The notes under the pieces were generated by a model. It did not search any database and was not told the DNA's origin. It worked only from the letters and a program-made list of their open reading frames with translations. The position numbers were made by a program, and so were the translations under genes. From Streptomyces marinisediminis (GTDB taxonomy: Bacteria > Actinomycetota > Actinomycetes > Streptomycetales > Streptomycetaceae), in assembly GCF_026262575.1 (NCBI RefSeq), contig NZ_JAPKFL010000005.1:206634-270633 (forward strand): a stretch of DNA of 64,000 nt, given 5' to 3'. Shown here one piece after another: positions 42,330 through 51,743 of the stretch. The number at the start of each line of letters is the position of its first letter. Positions within the stretch are counted from its first letter, which is position 1.

Positions 42330-43951
42330 GCTCGTGTCTCCCAGTGCTCGGCGACGGGCTGTCGCGGTGTGTGGATCGGAACCGGAGGAGGTGGCGCCAG
42401 GGCGCGGGCCAGCAGGCGCAGCGGGGCGGAGCGCCCCGTGGCGGGCACGGTCAGCAGCGGGTGCCCGCGCACCCGCCAGGTGGCCAGCAGGGCGTTGGCG
42501 GCCTGCAGGCCCGTCGTGGCGGCCCGCTCCATCAGCGCGGTGGGCGCCGGCCCGCGCACCAGGTCCCCGGCGAGGACGAGGCGCGGGTGCGCGGTGCGCA
42601 CGGTGGGGCGGCCCGGGTAGGTGCCGGGGGCGAACAGCGGGCAGTCCCGGCGCCACTCGTGCCGCTCGTCGACGGCCACGGCCGACGCGGTCTCGGGGTA
42701 GACGCGGGCCAGCTCCGCGCGCAGCCGCCCCTGCACGGCCGCGCGGTCGGCGGCCGGGTCGACGGCGTAGGCGTGCAGCTCCACCACGCTGCCGCCGCTG
42801 CGCCGGGCCCAGCGGGCGGCCTCGCCCTCGTAGCGGTCCAGGACGCTCACGTTGTCCAGCGGACCGTATCCGCTGGTGCCCAGAAAGCCGGGCCGCTCCG
42901 GGGCGACGGGCCGGTCGAACCAGTACCGCGAGACGCAGAACGGCGGCGCCAGGCGCAGGTGGGCGATCCGCTCGCGCCAGCCGGGGTCGCCGATGCCCGG
43001 GGAGGCGGCGACGAGGGCCCGCAATCCCGCGGTGTCCAGCGCCAGCACCACCGCGTCGTAGCGCTCGGCGCGGACCGCGGCGCCGGAGCTGGTGGTCAGG
43101 GTGAAGCCGTCCGCGCGGGGTGCCAGCCGCTCGGCGCGGGCGCCGGTGTGCAGGCGGACGCCCAGGCGGCCCAGGTGGGCGGCCAGCGGGTCCCACAGCG
43201 CCGCGGGGAAGGGCTCGGCGGGCACGTCGAACAGCAGGCCCTCGGCCGAACCCAGGAAGTAGATGTGGAACATCAGCGCCAGCTCGGCGGCCGACAGTTC
43301 GCGCGGGTCGGCGAAGAAGCTGCGGGAGAACACCTCGAAGGCCAGGGCCCGCGCCTGTGCCGGGAAGCGCACGGCGGTCAGGAAGTCGTGCGCGCTGATT
43401 CCGTCCAGCCGCCGGTAGACGTCGGTGGCGTGCACGTCCAGCAGCGGCAGCGCGGTGCGCGGGTCCATCCCCCTCAGACCCGCGGCGGTGAAGGTGGGGC
43501 TGCTCGCGGTGAAGGCGAGCACGTTCCACGGCGGGGTGCGCGGGACGTGCGCGAAGCCGTCCCGGGCGCCGCGGGCGTGCTGGAGCGGATAGTCCGGCAG
43601 CTCCACCAGCGCGGACAGGGACGGGTCGGCCCGGCGCAGCAGGTTGCGCAGGTTGTAGTACTGACGGAAGAAGGCGTGGAACCCGCGGGTCATGGTGGCG
43701 TCGGTGCCGTCGGCCAGCCGCGTCGACCAGCCGCTCACCCGGCCGCCGAGCACCGGTTCGCGCTCGAACAGGTCCACCCGCACACCGCGCTCGGCGAGCG
43801 CGGTGGCCGCGGCCAGCCCCGCGACGCCGCCGCCGACGACCGCGGTGCGGGCCGCGGGCGCGGGCATCGCGGACGCGCCCGGCGGCGCCGGGCGGTACAC
43901 GGCGCGCCGGTCGCGGGCCAGGCGGCGCGGGCGGTCACGGAAGCGGGGCAT
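42326..43951 (-). CDS. crtU: Beta-carotene desaturase/methyltransferase CrtU (isorenieratene synthase type)
   Basis: 541 residues, flavoprotein of the phytoene-desaturase-like superfamily: AVVGGGVAGLAAATALAERG dinucleotide motif at about 37-56, then ERGVRVDLFEREPVLGGRVS, and the C-terminal FAD block LVLAGDLVRGPAPTALMERA. HAFFRQYYNLRNLLRR and SSPTFTAAGLRGMD are characteristic of the CrtU branch that turns beta-ionone rings into aromatic rings with methyl shift. The start (ATG 43951) overlaps the end of crtY by 17 nt and has GAAAGG upstream. Assignment leans on the complete crt context. Confidence 0.82.
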   Translation of the reverse strand: MPRFRDRPRRLARDRRAVYRPAPPGASAMPAPAARTAVVGGGVAGLAAATALAERGVRVDLFEREPVLGGRVSGWSTRLADGTDATMTRGFHAFFRQYYNLRNLLRRADPSLSALVELPDYPLQHARGARDGFAHVPRTPPWNVLAFTASSPTFTAAGLRGMDPRTALPLLDVHATDVYRRLDGISAHDFLTAVRFPAQARALAFEVFSRSFFADPRELSAAELALMFHIYFLGSAEGLLFDVPAEPFPAALWDPLAAHLGRLGVRLHTGARAERLAPRADGFTLTTSSGAAVRAERYDAVVLALDTAGLRALVAASPGIGDPGWRERIAHLRLAPPFCVSRYWFDRPVAPERPGFLGTSGYGPLDNVSVLDRYEGEAARWARRSGGSVVELHAYAVDPAADRAAVQGRLRAELARVYPETASAVAVDERHEWRRDCPLFAPGTYPGRPTVRTAHPRLVLAGDLVRGPAPTALMERAATTGLQAANALLATWRVRGHPLLTVPATGRSAPLRLLARALAPPPPVPIHTPRQPVAEHWETRA

Positions 43952-45167
43952 CGGGGCGCCTTTCGGGAGACGGCGTCGGGCGGGCGTCCCGCGCCCGGCG
44001 GGGCAGGACGGGCAGCTCGGCCAGCGAACGGGCCATCGGCCCGACCGGGCAGCGCAGTCCGAGCGCCAGGTCCCCCAGCGCGGTGGAGCGGCCGTCGAGG
44101 AAGTCCAGAACGCGGGGGAGCGGGTTGTCGCGGAACAGGCGGGCGAAGAACTCGGCACCGTCGATGCGGCCGCGGTCCAGGGCGCGCAGCCAGGCGGCGT
44201 CCATGACCAGGTGGCGACGGGCGTGCGGGGGCGGCGGGAGCGGACGCCGCCCGGCGCGGCAGGCGGCGGCGACCGCCCCGGCCTGCCGCTGCACGGCGGC
44301 GAAGGTGTACCCGGTGGCGGGACGGGTCGCGCCGCCCGCCGCGCCGATGGCGAAGACCCGCCGGCCGCGCTGCCGCGGGAAGCGGGCGTCGGTCATCGGG
44401 ATGACGCCCTGCTCGGTGCCGGTGACGGTGAACGCGCCCAGCGGCCGCACCCGGCCGGTGTAGTGCTCCAGCGCGGCCCGGTACCCGGCGTCGTCCAGCG
44501 GGCGGGGGGAGAACTCGGTGTACTCCACCAGCGCCTGCCGCGCGGTCAGCGGCAGCACGTAGGCGAAGGACAGGCCGTGCCGGGGCTGCGGGGTGCGGAA
44601 GTCCATCAGCTCCGCCACCCCCGGCTCGAAGCGGTCGGCCTCGGTGCGCACGAACCAGCCCCGGAAGTGCTGGAGCAGCGTGGTCCGGGCGGGCGGCAGG
44701 GGGCGCGGCGGGCGCGAGTCGAACACCCACCGGGCCCGTACGCTCACCGTCCGCCCGGTCGTGTCCACGGCGTCCACCCGCGCGGCGCCGGGGCCGTCCG
44801 CGACGCCGGTGACGGTCGCCGTCACCAGCTCCACCCGGCCGTTCCCGGCCAGCTCGGCGGTGACGGCCGGCAGGAAGTCGGCGGAGCGGATCATCTTGTA
44901 CCGGTAGCCGTCGCCCTCGAACCGGTCACCGTCCGCGCCGCGCACCCGCAGGCGGTCCCAGTGGGCGCACACGTGGGCGTCCAGCGGTCCCGGGCCGCGC
45001 TCCCAGAAGCACCAGGTGCGCGGCGGGCTGCTGAGCGGGCCGGGCGGCGGTTCCACCACGACCACCCTGGGCACCGGCCCGCCGGGCCCGGCGGGATCGG
45101 TCAGCCGCCTGGCCAGCGACAGCCCGGCCGCGCCCGCGCCGACCACCACGACGTCCGCCTCCCTCAT
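43935..45167 (-). CDS. crtY: Lycopene beta-cyclase CrtY
   Basis: 410 residues. N-terminal FAD/NAD motif DVVVVGAGAAGLSLARRLTD, then the cyclase-family RTWCFWERGPGPLDAHVCAH and ALVEYTEFSPRPLDDAGYRA, IPMTDARFPRQRGRRVFAIG and GAAGGATRPATGYTFAAVQR. It closes both ends of lycopene to beta-carotene. ATG at 45167 chosen for GGGGAGG five bases upstream; a longer start adds 40 low-complexity residues. Divergent from crtT across 122 bp, co-transcribed with crtU and dps. Confidence 0.9.
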   Translation of the reverse strand: MREADVVVVGAGAAGLSLARRLTDPAGPGGPVPRVVVVEPPPGPLSSPPRTWCFWERGPGPLDAHVCAHWDRLRVRGADGDRFEGDGYRYKMIRSADFLPAVTAELAGNGRVELVTATVTGVADGPGAARVDAVDTTGRTVSVRARWVFDSRPPRPLPPARTTLLQHFRGWFVRTEADRFEPGVAELMDFRTPQPRHGLSFAYVLPLTARQALVEYTEFSPRPLDDAGYRAALEHYTGRVRPLGAFTVTGTEQGVIPMTDARFPRQRGRRVFAIGAAGGATRPATGYTFAAVQRQAGAVAAACRAGRRPLPPPPHARRHLVMDAAWLRALDRGRIDGAEFFARLFRDNPLPRVLDFLDGRSTALGDLALGLRCPVGPMARSLAELPVLPRRARDARPTPSPERRPDAPLP

Positions 45168-45289
45168 CCGCGCCTCCCCGCGCCGCGCGTGCCACCCGAA
45201 CGGGCGAGGGCGGGCCGGGGCCGGGCGGGTACGCGCCCCGGTGGCGCCGCCGCCCGGCGGCCCGCCGACCTCGGGAAGGGGCCCCACCG

Positions 45290-46009
45290 GTGACCCTGCT
45301 GCGCGACGAAGACCTGGCCGCCGCCTTCGACCGGGCCGCCGGCGGCTACGACCGCCTGGTGGCCGCCAGCCCCGGCTACCACGGGCAACTGCGGCTCTCG
45401 GCGCGCCGCCTGGCCCTGCCGCACGCCGGGCGCGGGCTGCGGCTGCTCGACCTGGGCTGCGGCACCGGCGCCTCCACCCGCGCCCTGCTCGACGCGGCGC
45501 CGCTGGCCCACGTCACGGCGGTGGACGCCTCGGCCGGGATGCTGCGCCGCGCCGCCGCCAAACCGTGGCCGCGCCGGGTGCGGTTCGTGCACGCCGGGGC
45601 CGAACACCTGGCGCGCGCGGGCGTCCAGGGACCGTTCGACGCGGTGTTCGCCGCCTACCTGGTGCGCAACCTCACCGCGCCCGGGCCCGTGCTCGCCGCC
45701 GTCCACGCGCTGCTGCGCCCCGGCGGCCGACTGGCGGTGCACGACTACTGCCTGTCCGGCGCGGCGCGGCACCGGCTGCTGTGGAACGCGGTGTGCCGCG
45801 CGGTGATCATCCCGGCCGGCGCGCTCGGCCCCGGCGGCCCCGGCCTCTACCGGCACCTGCGGCGCAGCGTGCTGGACTTCGACACCGTCCCGCGCCTGGC
45901 CGCCCGGCTGACGGCGGCCGGCTTCGACCGGGTGCGCGTGGGCGCGATGCCCGGGTGGCAGCACGGCATCGTGCACACCTTCCTCGCCCACCGCCCCGAC
46001 GCGGGGTGA
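45290..46009 (+). CDS. crtT: SAM-dependent methyltransferase CrtT
   Basis: 239 residues, class I methyltransferase: LRLLDLGCGTGASTRALLDA (SAM site), VTAVDASAGMLRRA, and DAVFAAYLVRNLTAPGPVLA. Similar to UbiE/COQ5-type enzymes. Its place among crt genes marks it as CrtT, whose carotenoid substrate is not settled. GTG start with GGGAAGGGG upstream. It is the only plus-strand gene of the cluster: crtT diverges from crtY and converges on crtV with a 17-bp gap. In the crtYTU order known for Streptomyces I would expect it in line with crtY and crtU. Confidence 0.78.
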   Translation: MTLLRDEDLAAAFDRAAGGYDRLVAASPGYHGQLRLSARRLALPHAGRGLRLLDLGCGTGASTRALLDAAPLAHVTAVDASAGMLRRAAAKPWPRRVRFVHAGAEHLARAGVQGPFDAVFAAYLVRNLTAPGPVLAAVHALLRPGGRLAVHDYCLSGAARHRLLWNAVCRAVIIPAGALGPGGPGLYRHLRRSVLDFDTVPRLAARLTAAGFDRVRVGAMPGWQHGIVHTFLAHRPDAG

Positions 46010-46026
46010 CGGCGGCGCCGCGCGGC

Positions 46027-47025
46027 TCACGTCGCCCCCGGGAAGCGGCCCTGCCCGCGCAGCTCCCAGCGGCGTTCGGCGTAGGCCAGGTCGTCGCGCC
46101 ACAGCCGGGCCGCGGCGCGGCGCACGAGCGGCCGCAGCAGCGGGGACGCCACCCTGGCCGCCGCGAAGCCGCGCCGCTCGGAGGTGGCGACGACCGCCTC
46201 GACGACCGCGGTGCGCGGCCGTGCCGCGTCCGGCGCGGTCAGCGGGGTGGCGTGTGTCTCCACCACCGAGGACGCGCCCTCCCCGTCGAGGATGCGCATC
46301 ACCAGCGTGCGCGGACCCGGCGCGGTGAACGAGGCCCGCACCGGTACGGCCGCCCGGCGGCCCAGGCGGTAGGCGACCTCCACCACGAACCGGTCGCCGG
46401 CCTGCGGATCGGGCTCCTCGACGACGGTCAGGTGGGTGAAGGCGTAGGGGTGGAACCAGGCGCCGTGCCACGGGTCGAGCCGGTTGGCGATGACGTCCTC
46501 CGGCTCGCACGTGCCCACGACGGTGGTCACCGCGTCCACCGAGGCGCGCCGCGGCGGCCGCCGCGGCACCCGGGGCGCGGGCAGCGGCGGCTCCCCGCCG
46601 ACGCCGTCCAGCCGCACCCACACCAGCACCCCGTCGTCGTGCGCCGGGTAGGGGTCCCAGCCGGGCGCGCCGCGCTCGGTCAGGCTCAGTCCGTGCCAGT
46701 GGCACACCAGGTGGCCGTCCACCACCGGGCTCTGGCACAGCGGCGCCCCCAGGTGCGGGCACGCCCCGGGCCCGGCGGTCAGCCCGCCGTCCTCCCGGCG
46801 CCAGAGCACGACCTCCCGCCCGGCCACCGTGCGCCCGAACGGGCGGCCGGGCGGCACCTCCCGGCTGGCACACAGCACGTACCAGTTGCCCGCCGGGCGG
46901 GCTCCGGCCCGCTTCAGCGCCGCCTCGATCACCTGCGGGCGGGCCGCCCGCCAGGTGGGCTCCTGGCCGCTCCAGGCACGCGCGGGCAGCAGCCGCACCG
47001 GGCTGCGCCACCCGGGGCGCCTCAC
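46027..47025 (-). CDS. crtV: Rieske-domain protein of the carotenoid operon (CrtV position)
   Basis: 332 residues. Residues about 45-120 are a Rieske [2Fe-2S] domain with CPH (C89, H91) and CHWH (C108, H111), preceded by [20 protein letters not shown]. The rest (about 150-330: [38 protein letters not shown]) resembles ring-hydroxylating-oxygenase-like helper or DUF5914-type proteins, with a [12 protein letters not shown] stretch where a mononuclear iron site could lie. GTG overlaps the crtB stop (GTGA). The gene sits where crtV is found in Streptomyces crtEIBV operons; the symbol is by position. Confidence 0.7.
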   Translation of the reverse strand: MRRPGWRSPVRLLPARAWSGQEPTWRAARPQVIEAALKRAGARPAGNWYVLCASREVPPGRPFGRTVAGREVVLWRREDGGLTAGPGACPHLGAPLCQSPVVDGHLVCHWHGLSLTERGAPGWDPYPAHDDGVLVWVRLDGVGGEPPLPAPRVPRRPPRRASVDAVTTVVGTCEPEDVIANRLDPWHGAWFHPYAFTHLTVVEEPDPQAGDRFVVEVAYRLGRRAAVPVRASFTAPGPRTLVMRILDGEGASSVVETHATPLTAPDAARPRTAVVEAVVATSERRGFAAARVASPLLRPLVRRAAARLWRDDLAYAERRWELRGQGRFPGAT

Positions 47026-47999
47026 GCCGCCCCCCTCCCGCGCGCCACCGGCCACGGCGGGGCGCCCAGGGCGCCGCGCAGCCGGCCGGCCGTCAGGGAC
47101 GCCAGCCCGCCCAGCGCGATACCGGCCCGGTGGCGGCGCGGCACGACGACGCGGTGGTCGATGATCGCGTAGTCGGCGGCCTCGATGCGCTCCAGGATGC
47201 CGTGGTAGAGGACGAACGCGGTGCGCACGCACGGCCGGGAGACCGCGTGCAGCATCGGCACGCCCCGCGCGGCGTGCCGGTAGACGTCGCGGGTGAGGCC
47301 GATCATCGCCCGCAGCGCCCCGCGCACCCGGGGGTCGGTCCGCCCCGTCGCGCGGCACCACTCCAGCAGCGGTCGGTCGACGCCGTGTGCGGCCAGCAGG
47401 TCCCGCGGCAGGTAGATCCGCCCCCGGTCCAGGTCCTCGCCGACGTCGCGCAGGAAGTTGGTGAGCTGGAAGGCGACCCCCAGCGACGCGGCGTGCTCGG
47501 CCGCCTCCTCGCGCGGCACGACGGTGCCCAGGACCGGCAGCACCTGGAGCCCGATGACGGCGGCCGAGCCGTGCATGTAGGCGCGCAGGGCCTCCCAGTC
47601 GGCGTACTCCGTGACGTGCAGGTCCATGCGCATGGAGCGCATGAAGTCGGTGAAGTGGCCGGCGTCGATCCGGTAGCGGGCGACCGTGTCGGCCAGCGCC
47701 GCCAGCACCGGGTGGTCGCTGCGGCCGGTGGCCAGCGCGCGGCGCACCGTCGCGTCGAGCGCGTCCAGCGCGCGGGCCCGCTCGTCGGCGGGGGCGCCAC
47801 CGGGGGCGTCCACGATGTCGTCGGCGTGGCGCGCGAAGCCGTACAGGGCGTGGACGGCCGGACGCTGGCGCGGGGTGAGCAGCCGGGTGGCCAGGAAGTA
47901 CGTCGCCCCGCCCCGCGCGTTGATGCGCCGGCAGCGGGTGTAGGCGGCCCGCAGCCGTGCGTCGCGGACACCCGCCGCCGCCAGCTCCCTGGCCGTCAT
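47022..47999 (-). CDS. crtB: Phytoene synthase CrtB
   Basis: 325 residues, head-to-head prenyl synthase. Both Asp-rich motifs are present: [18 protein letters not shown] and [20 protein letters not shown]. It joins two geranylgeranyl diphosphates to phytoene. ATG at 47999 overlaps the crtI stop (ATGA) and its own stop overlaps the crtV start. Confidence 0.93.
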   Translation of the reverse strand: MTARELAAAGVRDARLRAAYTRCRRINARGGATYFLATRLLTPRQRPAVHALYGFARHADDIVDAPGGAPADERARALDALDATVRRALATGRSDHPVLAALADTVARYRIDAGHFTDFMRSMRMDLHVTEYADWEALRAYMHGSAAVIGLQVLPVLGTVVPREEAAEHAASLGVAFQLTNFLRDVGEDLDRGRIYLPRDLLAAHGVDRPLLEWCRATGRTDPRVRGALRAMIGLTRDVYRHAARGVPMLHAVSRPCVRTAFVLYHGILERIEAADYAIIDHRVVVPRRHRAGIALGGLASLTAGRLRGALGAPPWPVARGRGAA

Positions 48000-49549
48000 C
48001 GCCCGCCCCCGCCGGTCGCGGCGGCGGCCCGGGGCGCGGGGGCCCGCCGCGCGGTCGCCGCCGCCGGGCGCCCGGGGACCCCGGTGACGCGGGCGGCGGC
48101 CAGCTTCCCGGAGAGAACGACCGTCGGCACCCCCACCCCGGGGGTGGTGCCGCACCCGGCGAGGACGACGTTGCCCCAGCCGCGCGGCAGGTTCCCCGGC
48201 CGGAACGGCCCGGTCTGGGCGAAGGTGTGCGCGGCGGAGAACGGGGTTCCGGCCGCCAGGCCCTGCCGCGCCCAGTCGGCGGGCGTGACCAGGTGCTCCA
48301 CCTCCAGCCCGGCGCCGAGCCCGGTCAGCCCGCGGCGCTCCAGCTCCCCGACGATCCGGTCCCGGTACCCGGGGGCCAGCCGGTCCCAGTCCCGGCGGCC
48401 GGTCACCAGGTTGGGGCACGGCGCCAGCACGTAGTACAGCTCCCGGCCCGGCGGGGCCAGCCCCGGGTCGGTGGCCGTGGGCCGGGTGACCAGCAGCGAG
48501 GGGTCGCTCATCAGCTCCCCGGTGCGCGTGAGCTCGTCGAAGGTGCGCCGCCAGGCGTGCCCGAACGACAGCGTGTGGTGCCCCAGTCCGGGCTGCCGGA
48601 AGGTGCCCCCGGCGTGCAGGACGACGGCCGACGGGGCGTACCGCAGCGGCACCGCCCGGCGCGGCGTCCGGCCCAGCAGGCGGTAGGCGGCCGGCAGGTC
48701 GCAGGTGAGGACCACCGCGTCGCACGCGAGGCGCTCACCGTCCCCGGTGACGACGGCCGTCGCCCGCTCGCCGCGCCGCTCCAGCGCGCTCACCGCGGTG
48801 CCGTAGCGAAACCGCGCCCCGGCCGCGGCGGCCGCGTCCGCCATGGCGCGGGGCACGGCGTGCACGCCGCCGCGCGGGAACCACACCCCGCTCACGGTGT
48901 CCATGTAGGCGATCACGGCGTACGCGGCCAGCGCCCGGGTCGGCGGCACCCCGGCGTACAGGGCCTGGAAGGAGAAGACCCGCCGCAGGCGCTCGTCGTC
49001 CAGGAAGTGCGCGACGCGCCCGTGCCAGGAGCCGAAGCCGCCCAGCGCCGCGAGCCGCACCAGGTCGGCGCCGAGCAGTCCGAGCGGGGAGTCGAAGTTC
49101 GCGTCGATGAACGACCGCATCTGCACCCGGTAGAGCCGCTCCAGCCAGCCCCGCATCCGCCGGTACCCGGCCGCGTCCCGGGCGCCGGCCACGCGGTGGA
49201 CCTCGGCCTCCATGGCCGCCGGGTCGCTGTGCACGTCGAGGTGGGAACCGTCCGCGAAGCGCGCGCGGTACGCCGGGTCCAGCCGCACCAGCTCCACGTG
49301 GTCGGCCAGGCGCCGCCCCACCGCGGCCATCGCCTCGTCGACCAGGTCCGGCATCGTCAGCACCGTCGGCCCGGTGTCGATCCGGTAGCCCGCCAGCTCC
49401 AGCCGGCCGGCCCGGCCCCCCGGCCGGTCCGCGCGCTCCACGACCGTCACCGAGCGGCCCGCGCCCAGCAGGTGCAGGGCGGCCGACAGGCCCGACAGCC
49501 CCGCGCCCACCACCACGACGTGGTCGCTCGGGCCCCGTAGCGTCCTCAC
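47996..49549 (-). CDS. crtI: Phytoene desaturase CrtI
   Basis: 517 residues. N-terminal FAD site [20 protein letters not shown] followed by [20 protein letters not shown] and [16 protein letters not shown]; the C-terminal block [20 protein letters not shown] is the family's second signature. It takes phytoene to lycopene by four desaturations. GTG at 49549 overlaps the crtE stop (GTGA). C-terminal 30 residues are Ala/Arg-rich. Confidence 0.93.
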   Translation of the reverse strand: MRTLRGPSDHVVVVGAGLSGLSAALHLLGAGRSVTVVERADRPGGRAGRLELAGYRIDTGPTVLTMPDLVDEAMAAVGRRLADHVELVRLDPAYRARFADGSHLDVHSDPAAMEAEVHRVAGARDAAGYRRMRGWLERLYRVQMRSFIDANFDSPLGLLGADLVRLAALGGFGSWHGRVAHFLDDERLRRVFSFQALYAGVPPTRALAAYAVIAYMDTVSGVWFPRGGVHAVPRAMADAAAAAGARFRYGTAVSALERRGERATAVVTGDGERLACDAVVLTCDLPAAYRLLGRTPRRAVPLRYAPSAVVLHAGGTFRQPGLGHHTLSFGHAWRRTFDELTRTGELMSDPSLLVTRPTATDPGLAPPGRELYYVLAPCPNLVTGRRDWDRLAPGYRDRIVGELERRGLTGLGAGLEVEHLVTPADWARQGLAAGTPFSAAHTFAQTGPFRPGNLPRGWGNVVLAGCGTTPGVGVPTVVLSGKLAAARVTGVPGRPAAATARRAPAPRAAAATGGGGR

Positions 49550-50778
49550 CCCCGCGCACCTCCCGGCGCCCAGGTGACGGCCGGCGGGCACGCCACCGAG
49601 CGGATGAGCCCGGTGAGCTCCCGCGCCGCGCTCTCCGTCAGGCCGGCCGCGTCGACCGCCGCCAGCGCTTCGGCGGCCAGGTCCGCGATGTGCTGCTCCA
49701 CCACCGCCCGCGCGCCGAGCTCGACGAGGACCGCCCGCACCCGCTCCAGCCCGGACTCGCCGAGCGCGCGGTCGCCCAGCGCCCGGGTCAGCACCCGCTC
49801 GGCCGTCCGCCGGCGCCCGGCGCGCGCCTGCTGCAAGGCCACGGCCATCAGGTAGGTCGGCTTGCCCTGCCGGACGTCCGCGCCGGTCGGCTTGCCGGTG
49901 GCGGACCCGTCGCCGAAGACGTCGAGCAGGTCGTCACGGAGCTGGAAGGCGACGCCCGCCCGGCGCCCCGCCCGCCGCAGCTCCGGTTGGCGGACCCGCC
50001 CGTCCTCCGCGATCGCCGCGCCCAGGCCCAGGGGGCGCTGCACGGTGTACAGCCCCGCCTTCAGATGCGCGATGCGCAACGCCTGGGGCGGGTCGAAGTC
50101 ACCGGCCGCCTGCCCGTGCAGGTCCAGGTACTGGCCCGCCACCATCTCGGTGCGCATCGCGCGCCACAGGGCGCCCGCCCGCCGCCGCGCCGCCGCCTTC
50201 AGCCCGGCCTCGTGCCACAGGTCCTCCGCCCACACCAGGGCGAGGTCGCCCGTCAGCAGCGCGGCGCCCGCCCCGAACTCCTCGGCCGCGCCGCGCAGTC
50301 CCCGGGCCCGGTGCCGGGCGGCGAACTCCACGTGCACCGAGGGCTTCGCGCGCCGCAGGGGGGCGGCGTCCATGAGGTCGTCGTGCACCAGCGCGCAGAC
50401 CTGGAGCAGCTCCAGCGCCGCCCCCACCCGGAGCACGGCCCGCTCCTCCGCGGCGCCAGGCCCCCCGGCCCGCCAGCCGCACCACAGGAACCGGGGGCGC
50501 AGCCGCTTGCCGCCCCCGAGCGCGAACCGCGCCACCAGCTCGGCGACCTCCTCGGCGAACCGCCCGCTGACGCCGTCGGCCTGCGCGGCGCGCTCGGCCA
50601 GGTACTGGCGCAGGACGCCCTCCACCGCCGCGGGCACCTCGGCCACGGTGCCCAAAGGCCCCGGCCCGCCCCCCGGGCACGGACGGCGCTGGCCGCTGAG
50701 CGGCGGGCCGGGGCGGGCTCCCGGGGCGGGCGCGGGGGCGGTGGGCTGAGAGGTGGCCGTCGTGGTCTGGTGCCGCAT
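49546..50778 (-). CDS. crtE: Geranylgeranyl diphosphate synthase CrtE
   Basis: 410 residues, trans-prenyltransferase. First Asp-rich motif in CALVHDDLMDAAPLRRAKPS, second in VAFQLRDDLLDVFGDGSATG, plus ALGGGKRLRPRFLWCGW and KAGLYTVQRPLGLG. The first 55 residues are low-complexity. ATG at 50778 chosen for GGGAG six bases upstream. First enzyme gene of crtEIBV, all coupled by 4-nt overlaps. It lies 123 bp downstream of a small membrane-protein gene that may share its promoter. Confidence 0.92.
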   Translation of the reverse strand: MRHQTTTATSQPTAPAPAPGARPGPPLSGQRRPCPGGGPGPLGTVAEVPAAVEGVLRQYLAERAAQADGVSGRFAEEVAELVARFALGGGKRLRPRFLWCGWRAGGPGAAEERAVLRVGAALELLQVCALVHDDLMDAAPLRRAKPSVHVEFAARHRARGLRGAAEEFGAGAALLTGDLALVWAEDLWHEAGLKAAARRRAGALWRAMRTEMVAGQYLDLHGQAAGDFDPPQALRIAHLKAGLYTVQRPLGLGAAIAEDGRVRQPELRRAGRRAGVAFQLRDDLLDVFGDGSATGKPTGADVRQGKPTYLMAVALQQARAGRRRTAERVLTRALGDRALGESGLERVRAVLVELGARAVVEQHIADLAAEALAAVDAAGLTESAARELTGLIRSVACPPAVTWAPGGARG

Positions 50779-50901
50779 CGCGGCTCCCTTCGGCGCGCTG
50801 CTGATCACGGCACCGCCGGGAGCGCGGTGGGCCTGCGCGGGAGCGGCGGTGTGAGCAGGGGTCGGGCGCCTCACCCCAGGAGGTGGCGAGCCGCCCGGCC
50901 G

Positions 50902-51141
50902 TTACTTCGAGCCCAGCACGCCCTCCTGCTGCTCGTACTGGGACAGCGCGATGCCGAGGGCGAAGAAGGTGGGGGCCCACTCTCCGATGAAGATGCCCCA
51001 GCGGTCGGCGCGGTCCAGGCCGGCGCGCTCGGCCTTGGTCGAGGTCAGCCACGTGGCGAACGCGCCGCCGATCGAGACGAAAGCCCCGAGGTAGGCGTGC
51101 TCGCTGCGCACGCCGGCATCATGCATCTTCTTGACGATCAT
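50902..51141 (-). CDS. Small two-helix membrane protein upstream of crtE
   Basis: 79 residues with two membrane helices (about 17-33 AYLGAFVSIGGAFATWL, and 49-66 GIFIGEWAPTFFALGIAL) and a charged loop SKAERAGLDRADRW-like region between. AAGGAG six bases before the ATG. No family recognised. It precedes crtE on the same strand, so it is likely co-expressed with the carotenoid genes; an accessory membrane role is possible but not shown. Confidence 0.7.
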   Translation of the reverse strand: MIVKKMHDAGVRSEHAYLGAFVSIGGAFATWLTSTKAERAGLDRADRWGIFIGEWAPTFFALGIALSQYEQQEGVLGSK

Positions 51142-51569
51142 GCGGAACTCCTTCGTGTGCCGGGCTGGCCGCGAGGCGGCCGGACCCGACCACGGATACC
51201 TCCGTCGCCTGGTACCAAACGTGTCCCGGGCCGATGCACCCGGTCGGCGGCGGCCCCCTGGCGAACTCCGGGTGGCGGGGATGCGCCCCGGACCTCGGCT
51301 TCGTGACGCTCCGCGAGGGCGGGGGTGCGCGGCGGCCGGCGGAAACCCGGAGCGGGGCGCCACCCGAAGAATGGCCGAAGTTCACCCCCGCGCCGCCTCT
51401 CCGTCGGCCCTCGCGCCCGCGGTGGACGCGGCCTCCCCGCGTCGTGCCCGGCCACCGGCCGGGAGCGCGCCGGGTACCGGCCACGGGCCGGGTGCCGGGA
51501 CCGGACGCCGCACACGTGCCCGCGCCCCGGCCCCGGTCCGTCGGGCACCGGGCGGCCCGTCACGCTGGG

Positions 51570-51593
51570 GCGCTCCGGCCGCGGCCGGAGCGC
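51570..51593. repeat. 24-bp perfect palindrome
   Basis: GCGCTCCGGCCG followed at once by its exact complement, no spacer. Lies just before the tandem repeats. Confidence 0.85.
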
Positions 51594-51594
51594 A

Positions 51595-51690
51595 CGTCCG
51601 GCCAGAGCGGGGGAGCACACGTCCGGCCAGAGCTGTGGAGCGCACCCGGGCAGCACGGAGGAGCCCGTCCGGCCAGGGCGGGGGCGCCCC
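51595..51690 (+). repeat. Three imperfect 25-bp repeats
   Basis: Copies at 51595-51619, 51620-51644 (directly adjoining) and 51666-51690 after 21 bp. Each begins CGTCCGGCCAG and ends in a G-rich part with GCRC. Confidence 0.75.
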
Positions 51691-51743
51691 CGGGCCGTGG
51701 CGGCGCCGGGCCCCCGCCGCACCCGGGCCAGCGCGCGGTGCCG

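Larger units (their letters stand above)
51142..51743. other. Long intergenic region with palindrome and tandem repeats
   Basis: 602 bp between two minus-strand genes. It must hold the promoter of the 79-residue gene and crtE; TTTGGT and TATCCG on the minus strand near 51195-51220 are only a weak candidate. Features are the 24-bp palindrome at 51570-51593 and the three 25-bp repeats at 51595-51690. No coding region recognised. Confidence 0.5.

Noticed and set aside
50879..51743. litR/litS light-response regulators next to crtE
   Set aside because: The region upstream of crtE holds only the 79-residue gene and repeats; no MerR-type regulator or ECF sigma gene is encoded in the window.
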